Shown here in pieces: positions 33,687 to 41,956 of a DNA stretch of 64,000 nucleotides (positions within the stretch are counted from its first letter, which is position 1; every line of letters starts with the position of its first letter). The notes beneath the pieces are model-generated. The model saw only the letters and a list, made by a program, of their open reading frames with translations. It did no database searches and had not been told where the DNA came from. Origin of the DNA: Actinomyces urogenitalis DSM 15434 (GTDB taxonomy: Bacteria > Actinomycetota > Actinomycetes > Actinomycetales > Actinomycetaceae). The DNA lies in contig NZ_DS999576.1 in NCBI RefSeq assembly GCF_000159035.1, forward strand, positions 33,148 to 97,147, read 5' to 3'. Both the position numbers and the translations under genes were made by a program.

Positions 33687-34367
33687 TCAGGCCAGTAGAT
33701 CCGCCAGAACCGGTGCCAGGTCCCGGAAGGCCTGGCCGCGGTGGGAGATGGCGTTCTTCTCCGCCGCACTCATCTGCGCGGTCGTCCGCCCGGCTGCGCC
33801 CGGCCGGTCCTCCTGGACCGGGACGAAGACGGGGTCGTAGCCAAAGCCTCCCTCACCCAGCGGGGCCGTGAGCAGGCGCCCCTCCATCGAGCGCTCCACC
33901 ACCGTGACGGCCGGAGCCTGGTCCGCAGTGTCCTGGGCTGCCGGGGTCACTAGGACAGCGGCGCAGGTGAAACGGGCCGTACGGTGGGGATCGGCGATGT
34001 CGGAGAGCTGCGCGAGCAGGAGCTCTAGGTTGGCTGCGTCGTCGCCGTGATGGCCGCACCAGCGTGCCGAGAAGATCCCGGGTGCCCCGCCGAGCACGTC
34101 CACGCACAGGCCGGAGTCGTCAGCCACTGCCGGCAGGCCCGTGGCCGTGGCCAGCGCTCGCGCCTTGAGTTCAGCATTGGCAGCGAAGGTCAGCCCGTCC
34201 TCCACGGGCTCAGGAGCCTGGAGCGCGGCGGCAGAGATGATCTGCTCCGGTGCGAGGCCGGGGACCAGCGGCGTGAGGATTGCACGCAGCTCGGCCAGCT
34301 TGCCGGGGTTGTGGGTGGCGAGCACCAGCCGGGCGCCTGCGGGCACGGTGACCTGCGTCGTCGTCAT
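33687..34367 (-). CDS. rdgB: XTP/dITP diphosphatase
   Basis: 226 residues. It removes deaminated purine nucleoside triphosphates such as dITP and XTP. LVLATHNPGKLAEL at the N-terminus, ADDSGLCVDVLGGAPGIFSARW and the LGEGGFGYDPVF and SHRGQAF motifs are complete. A Gln/Ala-rich insertion near 140 (AQDTADQAPA) is longer than usual. It starts eight bases after rph, so the two are an operon. Confidence 0.95.
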   Translation of the reverse strand: MTTTQVTVPAGARLVLATHNPGKLAELRAILTPLVPGLAPEQIISAAALQAPEPVEDGLTFAANAELKARALATATGLPAVADDSGLCVDVLGGAPGIFSARWCGHHGDDAANLELLLAQLSDIADPHRTARFTCAAVLVTPAAQDTADQAPAVTVVERSMEGRLLTAPLGEGGFGYDPVFVPVQEDRPGAAGRTTAQMSAAEKNAISHRGQAFRDLAPVLADLLA

Positions 34368-34375
34368 CGCGCGCC

Positions 34376-35167
34376 TCAGGCGTCCTGGCCCGAGCGGACG
34401 GTGAAGGGCTCGTCGGACGGACCTGCCAGGACCGCCTTCTGCAGCTCGGCCAGCTCGCCGTTGCCCTTGGTAGCCAGGTCCAGCAGCGCGCAGAGCTCGT
34501 CCCGGTTGAAGGGGGCGTGCTCGGCCGTACCCTGAACCTCGATGAACTTGCCCGCACCGGTCTGGACGACGTTCATGTCCGTGTGGGCGCGCACGTCCTC
34601 CTCGTAGGGCAGGTCCAGGCAGGGAACGCCGTCGATGATCCCGACGCTGATGGCGGACAGTGAGTCAGCAATCACTGGCTTGCCGGCGCGTGGGCTGATC
34701 AGTCCCCGCTCAGTGCCCCAGGCCACCGCGTCGGCCAGGGCCACGTAGGCGCCGGTGACGGAGGCGGTGCGGGTGCCACCGTCGGCCTGCAGGACGTCGC
34801 AGTCCAGGGCGATGGTGTTCTCACCCAGGGCCGCGACGTCGACGACGCCGCGCAGGGCACGGCCGATAAGACGGGAGATCTCGTGGGTACGGCCGCCAAC
34901 CTTGCCTCGCACGGACTCTCGGCCCGAGCGCTCGGAGCCGGCGCGCGGCAGCATGGCGTACTCGGCGGTCACCCAGCCCTCGCCGCTGCCCTTGCGCCAG
35001 CGGGGGACGCCCTCAGTGAAGGATGCGACGCACAGGACGCGAGTGCGGCCGAACTCGACCAGGACGCTGCCCTCGCCGTGCTCCTGCCAGCGGCGGGTGA
35101 TGGTGACAGGGCGCAGCTCATCGGTGGCGCGCCCGTCCTTGCGGGTGAAGGTGGATGTAGAAGTCAC
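34376..35167 (-). CDS. rph: Ribonuclease PH
   Basis: 263 residues, a phosphorolytic 3' exoribonuclease that trims t[20 protein letters not shown], then [52 protein letters not shown] and [17 protein letters not shown] are the family blocks, including the substrate-binding RGK and R-x-x-x-RLIGR residues. It heads the rph-rdgB operon. Confidence 0.96.
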   Translation of the reverse strand: MTSTSTFTRKDGRATDELRPVTITRRWQEHGEGSVLVEFGRTRVLCVASFTEGVPRWRKGSGEGWVTAEYAMLPRAGSERSGRESVRGKVGGRTHEISRLIGRALRGVVDVAALGENTIALDCDVLQADGGTRTASVTGAYVALADAVAWGTERGLISPRAGKPVIADSLSAISVGIIDGVPCLDLPYEEDVRAHTDMNVVQTGAGKFIEVQGTAEHAPFNRDELCALLDLATKGNGELAELQKAVLAGPSDEPFTVRSGQDA

Positions 35168-35423
35168 GCCTGCAGCCTACCCGTAGGCCGCAGGCGAGCA
35201 GCAGGCTAGGCAACGCAGGCGGGTGAAGGCAGACGGGGGGAAGGGGATACGGGGGCGCAACCTTGAGCTGCGCCGGCGTCATCACTCACACGGACAACAC
35301 GCCCAGGTCTTGATCGGCCGCGCACGGTGACGGACACGGACCTGGGGCATGCCTGGGCCAAGGCGTCGACGCTGCCGGCGTCCTCGCTCCGGCCCCTGCG
35401 TCATGCCACGAGGCGGGCTCGGT

Positions 35424-35507
<84 letters not shown>

Positions 35508-35662
35508 TCGCGGGACAGCCTAGCGGTTCACGGCCCGAGCACCGAACTGGGCCGCAGCGCGCCCGAGCGAGAGCGAGGCTGGGGTTGTGGCGGCGCGAAA
35601 CAGCGGACCGATGTAAGTTTGTCCGTGAAACCAATTGGGTGGTGGCAGGGTAGGCTCATGCC

Positions 35663-36814
35663 ATGGCACGCAATGACGCCCCAGGCACACGCACCACTGA
35701 CCTTCTTCCCCCTCTTCCAGACCTCGCCCATGAGCTGGCTGCCGAGGCCGGTGCCGCGGCGGGCTCACTCGACCTAGCCACGCTCGTTCCCGACCCGCAG
35801 GACGCCCCGGTCATCCGCTGGGGAATCCTGGGCGCAGGGGGTATTGCCGGCAAGTTCGCCACTGACGTCCCCAACCTGTCCTCCGGGGTCATCGCCGCCG
35901 TCGGCTCGCGCGAGGTGTCCAAGGCTCAGGCCTTCATCGACGCCCACCCGGGCACGACCAAGGGCGGACCTGCACGCGCTCACGGCTCCTACGAGGAGCT
36001 CGTGGCCGATCCCGAGGTCGACGCGATCTATGTTGCTACCCCGCACATGTTCCACGCTGAGCACGCGCTGACGGCGCTGCGAGGCGGCAAGCCGGTGCTG
36101 GTGGAGAAGTCCTTCACGATCAACGCCCCCCAGGCTCGCGAGGTCCTCGATACGGCACAGGAGCAGGGCCTGTTCGCCATGGAGGCGATGTGGACGCGCT
36201 TCCTGCCTGGGCAGGTCGTCCTGCGCGCGCTGGCCTCCAGCGGCGCGCTCGGCCAGATCCGCAATGTGCGGGCCGACCACTACCAGGTGCTGCTGCACGT
36301 GCCGCGTCTGGTGCGCCCGGAGCTGGCCGGTGGTGCACTGCTGGACCTGGGGGTCTACCCGGTCTCCTTCGTCCACTCCCTGCTGGGCAGCCCGGAGTCG
36401 ATGCGGGTCCTGGGACGCCTGAGCCAGGAGGGCGTGGACCTGGACGAGGTCGTCGCCATGGGCTATCCCGGTGCGACGGCGGTGGCCGGTGCCGGCATGG
36501 ACAGCGTCGGGACCAACACCGCCCAGGTCCTGGGCAGTCGGGCGCGGGTGGACCTCGGGCCGTGGTTCTTCGCCCCCACCACCGTCACCCTGGCACGTCG
36601 CGGGCAGGATGGCAGCGAGGTCAGCGCCACCTGGGACGCCGCGGTGCCCGGCGGCTTCCAGTTTGAGGCGGCGGAGGCGGCGCGTTGCATCGCTGCCGGC
36701 CGTACCCAGTCCGAGATCATGCCGTGGTCGGCGACCATGCGGGTCATGGAGCTCATGGATGAGGTTCGCCGCGATCTCGGCGTGGTCTACCCCGGCGAGC
36801 AGCCCGCGGCCTGA
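35663..36814 (+). CDS. Gfo/Idh/MocA oxidoreductase
   Basis: 383 residues. An N-terminal 50-residue extension precedes a Rossmann NAD(P) domain (WGILGAGGIAGKFATDV), the EKSFTINAPQAREV segment with catalytic Lys, and a C-terminal sugar-binding domain with GGALLDLGVYPVSF. The family oxidises sugars, inositols or dihydrodiols; substrate unknown. ATG 35663. It stands alone between tRNA-Leu and a shared terminator. Confidence 0.9.
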   Translation: MARNDAPGTRTTDLLPPLPDLAHELAAEAGAAAGSLDLATLVPDPQDAPVIRWGILGAGGIAGKFATDVPNLSSGVIAAVGSREVSKAQAFIDAHPGTTKGGPARAHGSYEELVADPEVDAIYVATPHMFHAEHALTALRGGKPVLVEKSFTINAPQAREVLDTAQEQGLFAMEAMWTRFLPGQVVLRALASSGALGQIRNVRADHYQVLLHVPRLVRPELAGGALLDLGVYPVSFVHSLLGSPESMRVLGRLSQEGVDLDEVVAMGYPGATAVAGAGMDSVGTNTAQVLGSRARVDLGPWFFAPTTVTLARRGQDGSEVSATWDAAVPGGFQFEAAEAARCIAAGRTQSEIMPWSATMRVMELMDEVRRDLGVVYPGEQPAA

Positions 36815-36848
36815 TCCTCTGCCTGCGGCCTGATCGCCCAGGAGACGA

Positions 36849-36894
36849 GGCGGGGCGCCGTCGACCTTGTCCGAAAGGCCGACGGTGCCCCGCC
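36849..36894. terminator. Bidirectional terminator
   Basis: A 15-bp stem with one wobble (36849-36863 with 36880-36894) lies between the convergent oxidoreductase and bcp genes. Confidence 0.85.
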
Positions 36895-36906
36895 GCACGT
36901 GGTCAG

Positions 36907-37383
36907 TCAGTCCAGGCCGAGCTCCTTGCGTAGGCGCCCCACGTGTCCGGTGGCCTTGACGTTGTACTTGGCCAGCTTGACGGCACCGTCCTTGCCCAGC
37001 ACCACGGTGGAGCGGATGACGCCGGTCAGTGTGCGGCCGTAACTCTTCTTCTCGCCCCACGCGCCCCAGGCCTCCATGACCGAGTGGTCAGGGTCGGAGA
37101 GCAGGGGGAAGGGCAGGGACTGCGTGGCGGCGAAACGCGCGATAGCGGCCTGAGAGTCAGGGGAGACGCCGACGACGCCGTAGCCCGCCTGCTCCCACGC
37201 GGCCAGTGAGTCGCGGAAGTCGCAGGCCTCCTTGGTGCACCCCGGGGTTGAGGCGCGCGGGTAGAAGTAGACGACACAGCCCTCGCGATGGTTCCTGAGG
37301 AGGTCTGCCAGGTGCACCGGGGTGCCGGTGGCGTCTGCGAGGGTGAAGTCAGGCGCGGCCTGACCGGGGGTGAGCTGAGGCAT
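36907..37383 (-). CDS. bcp: Thiol peroxidase (bacterioferritin comigratory protein)
   Basis: 158 residues, a cytosolic thioredoxin-dependent peroxiredoxin. The peroxidatic Cys lies in ASTPGCTKEACDFRD near 49, with the resolving Cys five residues later, as in the atypical 2-Cys BCP/PrxQ group. GVVGVSPDS and the ending RKELGLD fit. Start ATG 37383. Confidence 0.95.
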   Translation of the reverse strand: MPQLTPGQAAPDFTLADATGTPVHLADLLRNHREGCVVYFYPRASTPGCTKEACDFRDSLAAWEQAGYGVVGVSPDSQAAIARFAATQSLPFPLLSDPDHSVMEAWGAWGEKKSYGRTLTGVIRSTVVLGKDGAVKLAKYNVKATGHVGRLRKELGLD

Positions 37384-37450
37384 GGTGGTCTCCTGTGAGT
37401 CGGTGACTGTCCATGGTAGGGCGAGGCTGCTGCCTGGCTGGTAGCGGCGC

Positions 37451-37621
37451 TCAGGCCGCCAGGGCGAGAGCGTCGCGAGCGGCCTCGAAGCGCTCCAGCG
37501 CCCGCTCCAGGCGGGAGGGGGAGGCGTCAGCCGCCAGGGAACTCAGCTCGGCCTGTGCGGCGCTGTACTCGCGCTCGGCAGCCTCTCGCAGGTCCTGGTG
37601 CATGTGCATCGTGTTCATCAT
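37451..37621 (-). CDS. Small helical hypothetical protein
   Basis: 56 residues from ATG 37621, with GAAGGA 11 bases upstream; an ATG at 37633 would be too close to it. After MMNTMHMHQD the protein is one or two amphipathic helices with regular Ala/Leu/Glu spacing (LREAAEREYSAAQAEL, then LERALERFEAARDALALAA). No family recognised. Coding is supported only by the ribosome site and the helical pattern. Confidence 0.45.
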   Translation of the reverse strand: MMNTMHMHQDLREAAEREYSAAQAELSSLAADASPSRLERALERFEAARDALALAA

Positions 37622-37975
37622 CAATCTCATCATCCTTCTTCAACATCACGGCCCCGTAGGGCCCCTCTGCGCTGGGAGTGAATGGCAGGTCGGTCCTGCG
37701 CCCAGCATGTGTGGTCTGGTCCGGTCCTCATAGCCCGCACGAGGCGGGGGAGTGCCCGGGATGGCATGGCACCTGGCGCGGGTTACGCAGCTCAGGCACT
37801 GCCGACGCAAGGATGAACGCTCGAGGTAGCCACCGGTATTCCATGGGGTGACGAGTCAGCCTCGGACGCGTGAACACTGGGGGTCCTCGATCTTTCGATG
37901 ACCTCGGAGCAGAAGTGCTCACGATGACTGCTGATGCTTTCCGGAGAATCCGGTGCATCACGCAGCCGCCTTGCG
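37622..37975. other. Intergenic, no gene seen
   Basis: 354 bases between the small protein and the tRNA-Lys pair. I see no supported gene; it includes short dyads such as GCCCGCACGAGGCGGGG near 37732 and CCGGAGAATCCGG near 37941, neither convincing as a terminator. Confidence 0.5.
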
Positions 37976-38052
37976 TGGTACCCCCTCAGGGACTCGAACC
38001 CTGGACACCCTGATTAAGAGTCAGGTGCTCTAACCAACTGAGCTAAGGAGGC
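37976..38052 (-). tRNA. tRNA-Lys (CTT), copy 2
   Basis: 77 nt including encoded CCA. The anticodon loop CTCTTAA gives CTT; the T-arm is GGTTCGAGTCC. Sequence identical to the upstream copy at 38089-38165. Confidence 0.96.
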
Positions 38053-38088
38053 GTTGGTTGTGGAAGCGGCTCCGAAGAGCCTCTTCCG

Positions 38089-38165
38089 TGGTACCCCCTC
38101 AGGGACTCGAACCCTGGACACCCTGATTAAGAGTCAGGTGCTCTAACCAACTGAGCTAAGGAGGC
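38089..38165 (-). tRNA. tRNA-Lys (CTT), copy 1
   Basis: 77 nt, identical to 37976-38052 and separated from it by 36 bases, so a tandem duplication transcribed together. Confidence 0.96.
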
Positions 38166-38186
38166 ATGTCTCGAAGCGCCTGAGCG

Positions 38187-38219
38187 CCCGGCGACGGAGG
38201 AAGACTTTACGTCGCCGGG
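38187..38219 (-). terminator. Terminator of the pip operon
   Basis: A 10-bp perfect stem (CCCGGCGACG and its complement) has a 13-nt loop, downstream of the leftward gene ending at 38298. Confidence 0.65.
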
Positions 38220-38297
38220 GCGCCGGCGTCCAATCGAAAAACCGCAATTCTGCGCGAATGTGCGAGAAGTCTCAGCGCGGTGGGGCAAGGTTGCGGG

Positions 38298-38735
38298 TCA
38301 GCGCGCGGCCGGGTCCTCGGGATGGTCACTGTGCTCGCGCGCCTTGCGCTGCCGCTCGACGTCAGCGATCCGCGCCCGGTCACGTGCCGAGAGCTGCGTG
38401 CGGCCCAGCGGCGTGCGGGAGGCCTCGGAGACCTCGCGCCGTCCGGGCTGGGTGATCCGCCCTGTCCGGGTGAACTCGCGGTACTGGGCGAGCTGGCGTG
38501 CCTGGTCCTCGTCCAGCCCGCGCCACAGCGGCAGATCGAGCTTCTTGCGCTCGCGCACCCGCACGCCCACCTGCCAGCCCATGAGGAAGATGAGGACGAC
38601 GACGGCCCCGGCCAGCAGCGAGCGCTCGCCAACCAGCCGGGCGACCGTCCCGCCGGCCAGGCCCGCGACCGCAATCGTTCCTACGACGATGCCCAGCATC
38701 GACAGCCAGTAGCGCTGAGACGGGTTGAGCCTCAT
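38298..38735 (-). CDS. Small two-helix membrane protein
   Basis: 145 residues from ATG 38735, which overlaps the stop of pip (ATGA). Two membrane segments, WLSMLGIVVGTIAVAGLAGG and SLLAGAVVVLIFLMGW (about 10-55), are followed by a charged cytoplasmic tail rich in Arg, Glu and Gln. The annotated longer frame into 38933 is only a shadow. No function is recognised; coupling to the aminopeptidase is the only hint. Confidence 0.65.
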   Translation of the reverse strand: MRLNPSQRYWLSMLGIVVGTIAVAGLAGGTVARLVGERSLLAGAVVVLIFLMGWQVGVRVRERKKLDLPLWRGLDEDQARQLAQYREFTRTGRITQPGRREVSEASRTPLGRTQLSARDRARIADVERQRKAREHSDHPEDPAAR

Positions 38736-39802
38736 GACGCCTGCCCCGAGGTCTCGCGGCTGTGTGCGCCGTCGAACGACTGTGAGAGCTGGGTGGCGAA
38801 GAAGTCGGTCGCCTCGATCAGCGCGGACAGCGTCTCCGGCTCGGAGAAGGCGTGCCCGGCGGTGGGGGAGATGCGGAGCTCGGCCTCGGGCCAGGCGCGA
38901 TGCAGTGCCCAGGCCGTGCCGATCGGACAGCACATGTCATAGCGGCCCTGGACGATCACCCCCGGGATGTGGTGCTCGGCCAAGAGGCGGGCGCCCTGGA
39001 TGAGCTGACCATCTCGCATCCAGCCCTGGTGGTAGAAGAAATGATTCTCGATGCGCGCGAAGGTCACAGCGTAGCTGGGGTCCTGGACCTCGTCGAGATG
39101 CGCCTGGTCCCTCAGCAGGGTGGAGGTCGCGGCCTCCCAGGTGGTCCAGGCGATGCCCGCAGGCCCGTGGACGGCGGGATCGGGGTGGGACAAGAGCTCG
39201 TGGTAGCGCTCGATATAGCCTCCGGGCTCCACGTCCTCGCCCGCTGCGGCCACGTAGTGCTCCCACTCGTCGGGCCAGACCATGTCCGCGCCGCCAGCCT
39301 CGTAGTACCAGTCCAGCTCTCGCTTGCGCAGGGTGAAGATGCCGCGCAGGACCAGGGCGAGGACCCGTTGCGGGTAGGTCTGGGCGTAGGCCAGGGCCAG
39401 GGTCGAGCCCCAGGACCCGCCGAAGACCAGCCAGCGATCAACTCCCAGGTGCGTGCGCAGCCTCTCCATGTCCTCCACCAGGTGCCAGGTGGTGTTGGTG
39501 GACAGGTCTGCCTCCGGCTCCCAGGCGTGAGGCAGGGAGCGCCCGCAGCCTCGCTGGTCGAACAGGATGATCCGGTAGCGCTCGGGGTCGAAGACCTGCC
39601 GGTGGGCGGGGGAGCAGCCGCCGCCAGGGCCGCCGTGGAGGAAGACGGCGGGGATGCCGTCCGGGTTCCCGCACTCCTCCCAGTAGATCTGCTGACCGTC
39701 ACCGACGTCGAGCATGCCGGTGGCACGTGGCTCGATCGGCGGGTAGAAGCTGCGCAGCGGATGGGAGGGGACGCCGTCGTCATGCACGGTGGGTGCTGTC
39801 AT
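38732..39802 (-). CDS. pip: Proline iminopeptidase
   Basis: 356 residues of the S33 alpha/beta-hydrolase family, which removes N-terminal proline. FLHGGPGGGCSP, FDQRGCGRS, the nucleophile Ser in GGSWGST and the late Asp/His (YDMCCP, TAGHAF) complete the triad; TNTTWHLVEDMERLR is a PIP signature. No signal peptide, so cytosolic. ATG 39802 is chosen because the family starts with the LRSFYPPIEP segment soon after; the frame is open upstream. Confidence 0.93.
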   Translation of the reverse strand: MTAPTVHDDGVPSHPLRSFYPPIEPRATGMLDVGDGQQIYWEECGNPDGIPAVFLHGGPGGGCSPAHRQVFDPERYRIILFDQRGCGRSLPHAWEPEADLSTNTTWHLVEDMERLRTHLGVDRWLVFGGSWGSTLALAYAQTYPQRVLALVLRGIFTLRKRELDWYYEAGGADMVWPDEWEHYVAAAGEDVEPGGYIERYHELLSHPDPAVHGPAGIAWTTWEAATSTLLRDQAHLDEVQDPSYAVTFARIENHFFYHQGWMRDGQLIQGARLLAEHHIPGVIVQGRYDMCCPIGTAWALHRAWPEAELRISPTAGHAFSEPETLSALIEATDFFATQLSQSFDGAHSRETSGQAS

Positions 39803-39902
39803 AGGCGCTATTGTGACCCATCCGGCTGCGGCCGAGTGTCGCCTCAGCCATATCGGCCTCGTGCGGCCGCGGCGGAGGCTGTGAAGACGGTACGGTTGCC
39901 GG

Positions 39903-40823
39903 GTGACCAAACCGATCGTGACCCTCGCGACCTGTGCTGACTACCCCGAGCTCGACGTCGACGACCAGGCCCTGCCTGACGCGCTGGCCGAACGCGGCAT
40001 CGAGCCGCGTATCGCCGTGTGGAACGACCCGGACGTCGACTGGAACGAGGCCGGCATCGTCGTGCTGCGCTCGGTGCGTGACTACGCCAAGAAGCGCAAC
40101 TACGAGTCCTTCCTGCGCTGGGCGCACTCGGTGCCACGCCTGCTCAACCACCCCGCCGTCGTCGACTGGAACTCGGACAAGCACTACCTCCAGCGCATGA
40201 GTGGTCACGGGGTGCCCATGATCCCGACCATGTGGCTGGAGCCGGAGCGAGGCTTCTCCAAGCACCAGGTCCACACCCGCTTCCCGGCCCACGGTGACTT
40301 CGTGGTCAAGCCGGCCGTCTCCTCCGGTGGACGCGGCACCGGCCGTTACACGGCTACCGACGCGCGCTCGCGCTCGGAGGCCATCAACGACGCCATGCAC
40401 CACCTGGGGCGCGGGCGCACGGTGATGGTCCAGCGCTACCTGGAGGAGGTGGACCGCAAGGGTGAGCTCTCCCTGGTCTACTTCAACGGTGTGCTCTCCC
40501 ACGCCGTGGAGAAGGCCCCGATGCTTCACCCCTCCTTCCGTTCCACCGATGAGGTACACGAGGAGATCGTCACCGCCCGGGAGCCCAGCGAGCAGGAGTG
40601 GCTGTGGGGCGAGCGCGTGCGCAAGGCGATCCACGGCCTGATCAAGGAGACCGCGGGACGCGACATCCAGCTGCTGTTCAACCGTGTGGACGTGGTCTCG
40701 GACGGGCAGGGCGGCTTCTACCTCATGGAGGTCTCCCTCATTGACGCCGGTCTCTACCTGGGATCGACGCCTGAGGCCCTGACGAACTTCGCTGACGCGA
40801 TCGCTCAGCGAGCCTTCTGGTGA
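39903..40823 (+). CDS. ATP-grasp family ligase
   Basis: 306 residues. HGDFVVKPAVSSGGRGTGRY is the ATP-grasp phosphate loop, followed by VMVQRYLEEVDRKGELSLVYF and the metal-binding LMEVSLIDAGLYLG. It resembles stand-alone ATP-grasp ligases related to glutathione synthetase and the cycloserine ligase DcsG. Such enzymes join a carboxylate to an amine or thiol; no carrier or partner gene is adjacent, so the substrate is unknown. Start ATG-equivalent GTG 39903; divergent from pip. Confidence 0.8.
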   Translation: MTKPIVTLATCADYPELDVDDQALPDALAERGIEPRIAVWNDPDVDWNEAGIVVLRSVRDYAKKRNYESFLRWAHSVPRLLNHPAVVDWNSDKHYLQRMSGHGVPMIPTMWLEPERGFSKHQVHTRFPAHGDFVVKPAVSSGGRGTGRYTATDARSRSEAINDAMHHLGRGRTVMVQRYLEEVDRKGELSLVYFNGVLSHAVEKAPMLHPSFRSTDEVHEEIVTAREPSEQEWLWGERVRKAIHGLIKETAGRDIQLLFNRVDVVSDGQGGFYLMEVSLIDAGLYLGSTPEALTNFADAIAQRAFW

Positions 40824-40886
40824 GGGCCTGCGCCTCGACCCCGTCATGGGTGAGCGTGAACGCCCATGACGGGAGACAATGAGTCC

Positions 40887-41270
40887 ATGCGTACTCTGCT
40901 CAACCTCATCTGGGTGGTCTTCGGCGGCTTCTGGCTGTTCCTGGGCTACCTGTTCTTCGGCGTGGTCGCCTGCGTCTTCATCGTGACGATCCCCGCGGGC
41001 GTGGCCTGCTTCCGCATCGCCGGGTACGCCTTGTGGCCCTTCGGGCGCTCCGTGGTGGAGAGGCCGGGCGCCGGGGCGATGAGCGGGCTGTCCAACGTCG
41101 TGTGGTTCCTGGTGGCAGGCCTGTGGCTCGCCATCGGGCACGTGACGACGGCGGCTGCCCAGGCCATCACGATCGTCGGGATCCCGCTGGCCATCGCCAA
41201 CCTCAGGATGATCCCGGTGACCTGCTTCCCCTTCGGCAAGGAGGTCGTTGACGGAGGCGGCATCCTCTGA
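40887..41270 (+). CDS. YccF domain membrane protein
   Basis: 127 residues. Two YccF repeats are visible: LLNLIWVVFGGFWLFLGYLFFG near the start and LSNVVWFLVAGLWLAIGH near 66. Each is followed by a hydrophobic stretch and a Pro/Phe turn (ALWPFG and TCFPFG). Four membrane segments. Function unknown. ATG 40887 matches the family start MRTLLN; ATG 40866 seven codons earlier is less likely. Confidence 0.9.
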   Translation: MRTLLNLIWVVFGGFWLFLGYLFFGVVACVFIVTIPAGVACFRIAGYALWPFGRSVVERPGAGAMSGLSNVVWFLVAGLWLAIGHVTTAAAQAITIVGIPLAIANLRMIPVTCFPFGKEVVDGGGIL

Positions 41271-41387
41271 CCCCGCGCGCCGGGTTCCTGGCCCGGGCAC
41301 CCGGCCGCTTTCCTCGGCCACTGCCGCGCGGGTCGTGGACGTGAGCTGGCACGTGGGAGAGTAGCGGCGGGACCGCCCCAGTGAGGC

Positions 41388-41897
41388 TTAGTCCTGGGCC
41401 TCCAACGGGGCGAAGGAAGCTTGCGCGACGGTGGCCAGATCGGCTGGCGCCAGCCGCACGCTGACCCCACGCCGGCCGCCGGAGACGATCACCGAAGCCG
41501 CGTGCTCGACCGAGGCATCGACGACCACTGACATGCGCCGCTTGAGGCCGAGCGGGGAGATCCCGCCGACGACGGAGCCGGTGATGCGCTCGGCGTCAGC
41601 CGGCGGGATGAGAGCTGCCTTCTTCATCCCCAGCGCCTTGGCGGCGTGCTTGAGACTGAGCCGGTGGCTGACGGGCAGCACGCACGCCCCGACCTGGTCG
41701 CCGTCGCCGACCAGCAGGGTCTTAAGCGCGAGGTCAGGGTCTACCGCGAGCTTGGCCGCCGCTTCCTGCCCGAAGCCGGTCGTGGAGCGGTCTGAGTGCT
41801 CGTAGGTGAGGACCTCGTGCGCCACACCCGCCTTGTCCAGGGCGAGGAGGGCCGGCGTCGCTGCGCCGGGCTGGGACCCGCGGTGCTTCTTGCTCAT
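41388..41897 (-). CDS. ybaK: Cys-tRNA(Pro)/Cys-tRNA(Cys) deacylase
   Basis: 169 residues of the YbaK/EbsC family, which hydrolyses misacylated Cys-tRNA(Pro). The N-terminal TPALLALDKAGVAHEVLTYEH, the catalytic Lys in LALKTLLV and VGGISPLGLKRRM match closely. A single cytosolic domain, start ATG 41897. Confidence 0.93.
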   Translation of the reverse strand: MSKKHRGSQPGAATPALLALDKAGVAHEVLTYEHSDRSTTGFGQEAAAKLAVDPDLALKTLLVGDGDQVGACVLPVSHRLSLKHAAKALGMKKAALIPPADAERITGSVVGGISPLGLKRRMSVVVDASVEHAASVIVSGGRRGVSVRLAPADLATVAQASFAPLEAQD

Positions 41898-41908
41898 GGG
41901 CAGACCCT

Positions 41909-41947
41909 AGCGCTGGCACGCAGGTGGCCGATCTGCGTGCCAGCGCT
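41909..41947 (-). terminator. Rhamnosidase terminator
   Basis: A 15-bp perfect stem (AGCGCTGGCACGCAG and its complement) has a 9-nt loop, directly after the leftward GH78 gene. Confidence 0.85.
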
Positions 41948-41956
41948 GGCGGAGTA

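Noticed and set aside
37976-38165. Generic direct repeat or mobile element
   Set aside because: Both copies are complete tRNA-Lys genes.
39780-41321. Long minus-strand ORF (513 codons)
   Set aside because: It is the antisense shadow of the ATP-grasp and YccF genes; its residues are low-complexity His/Arg/Gly with no domain.
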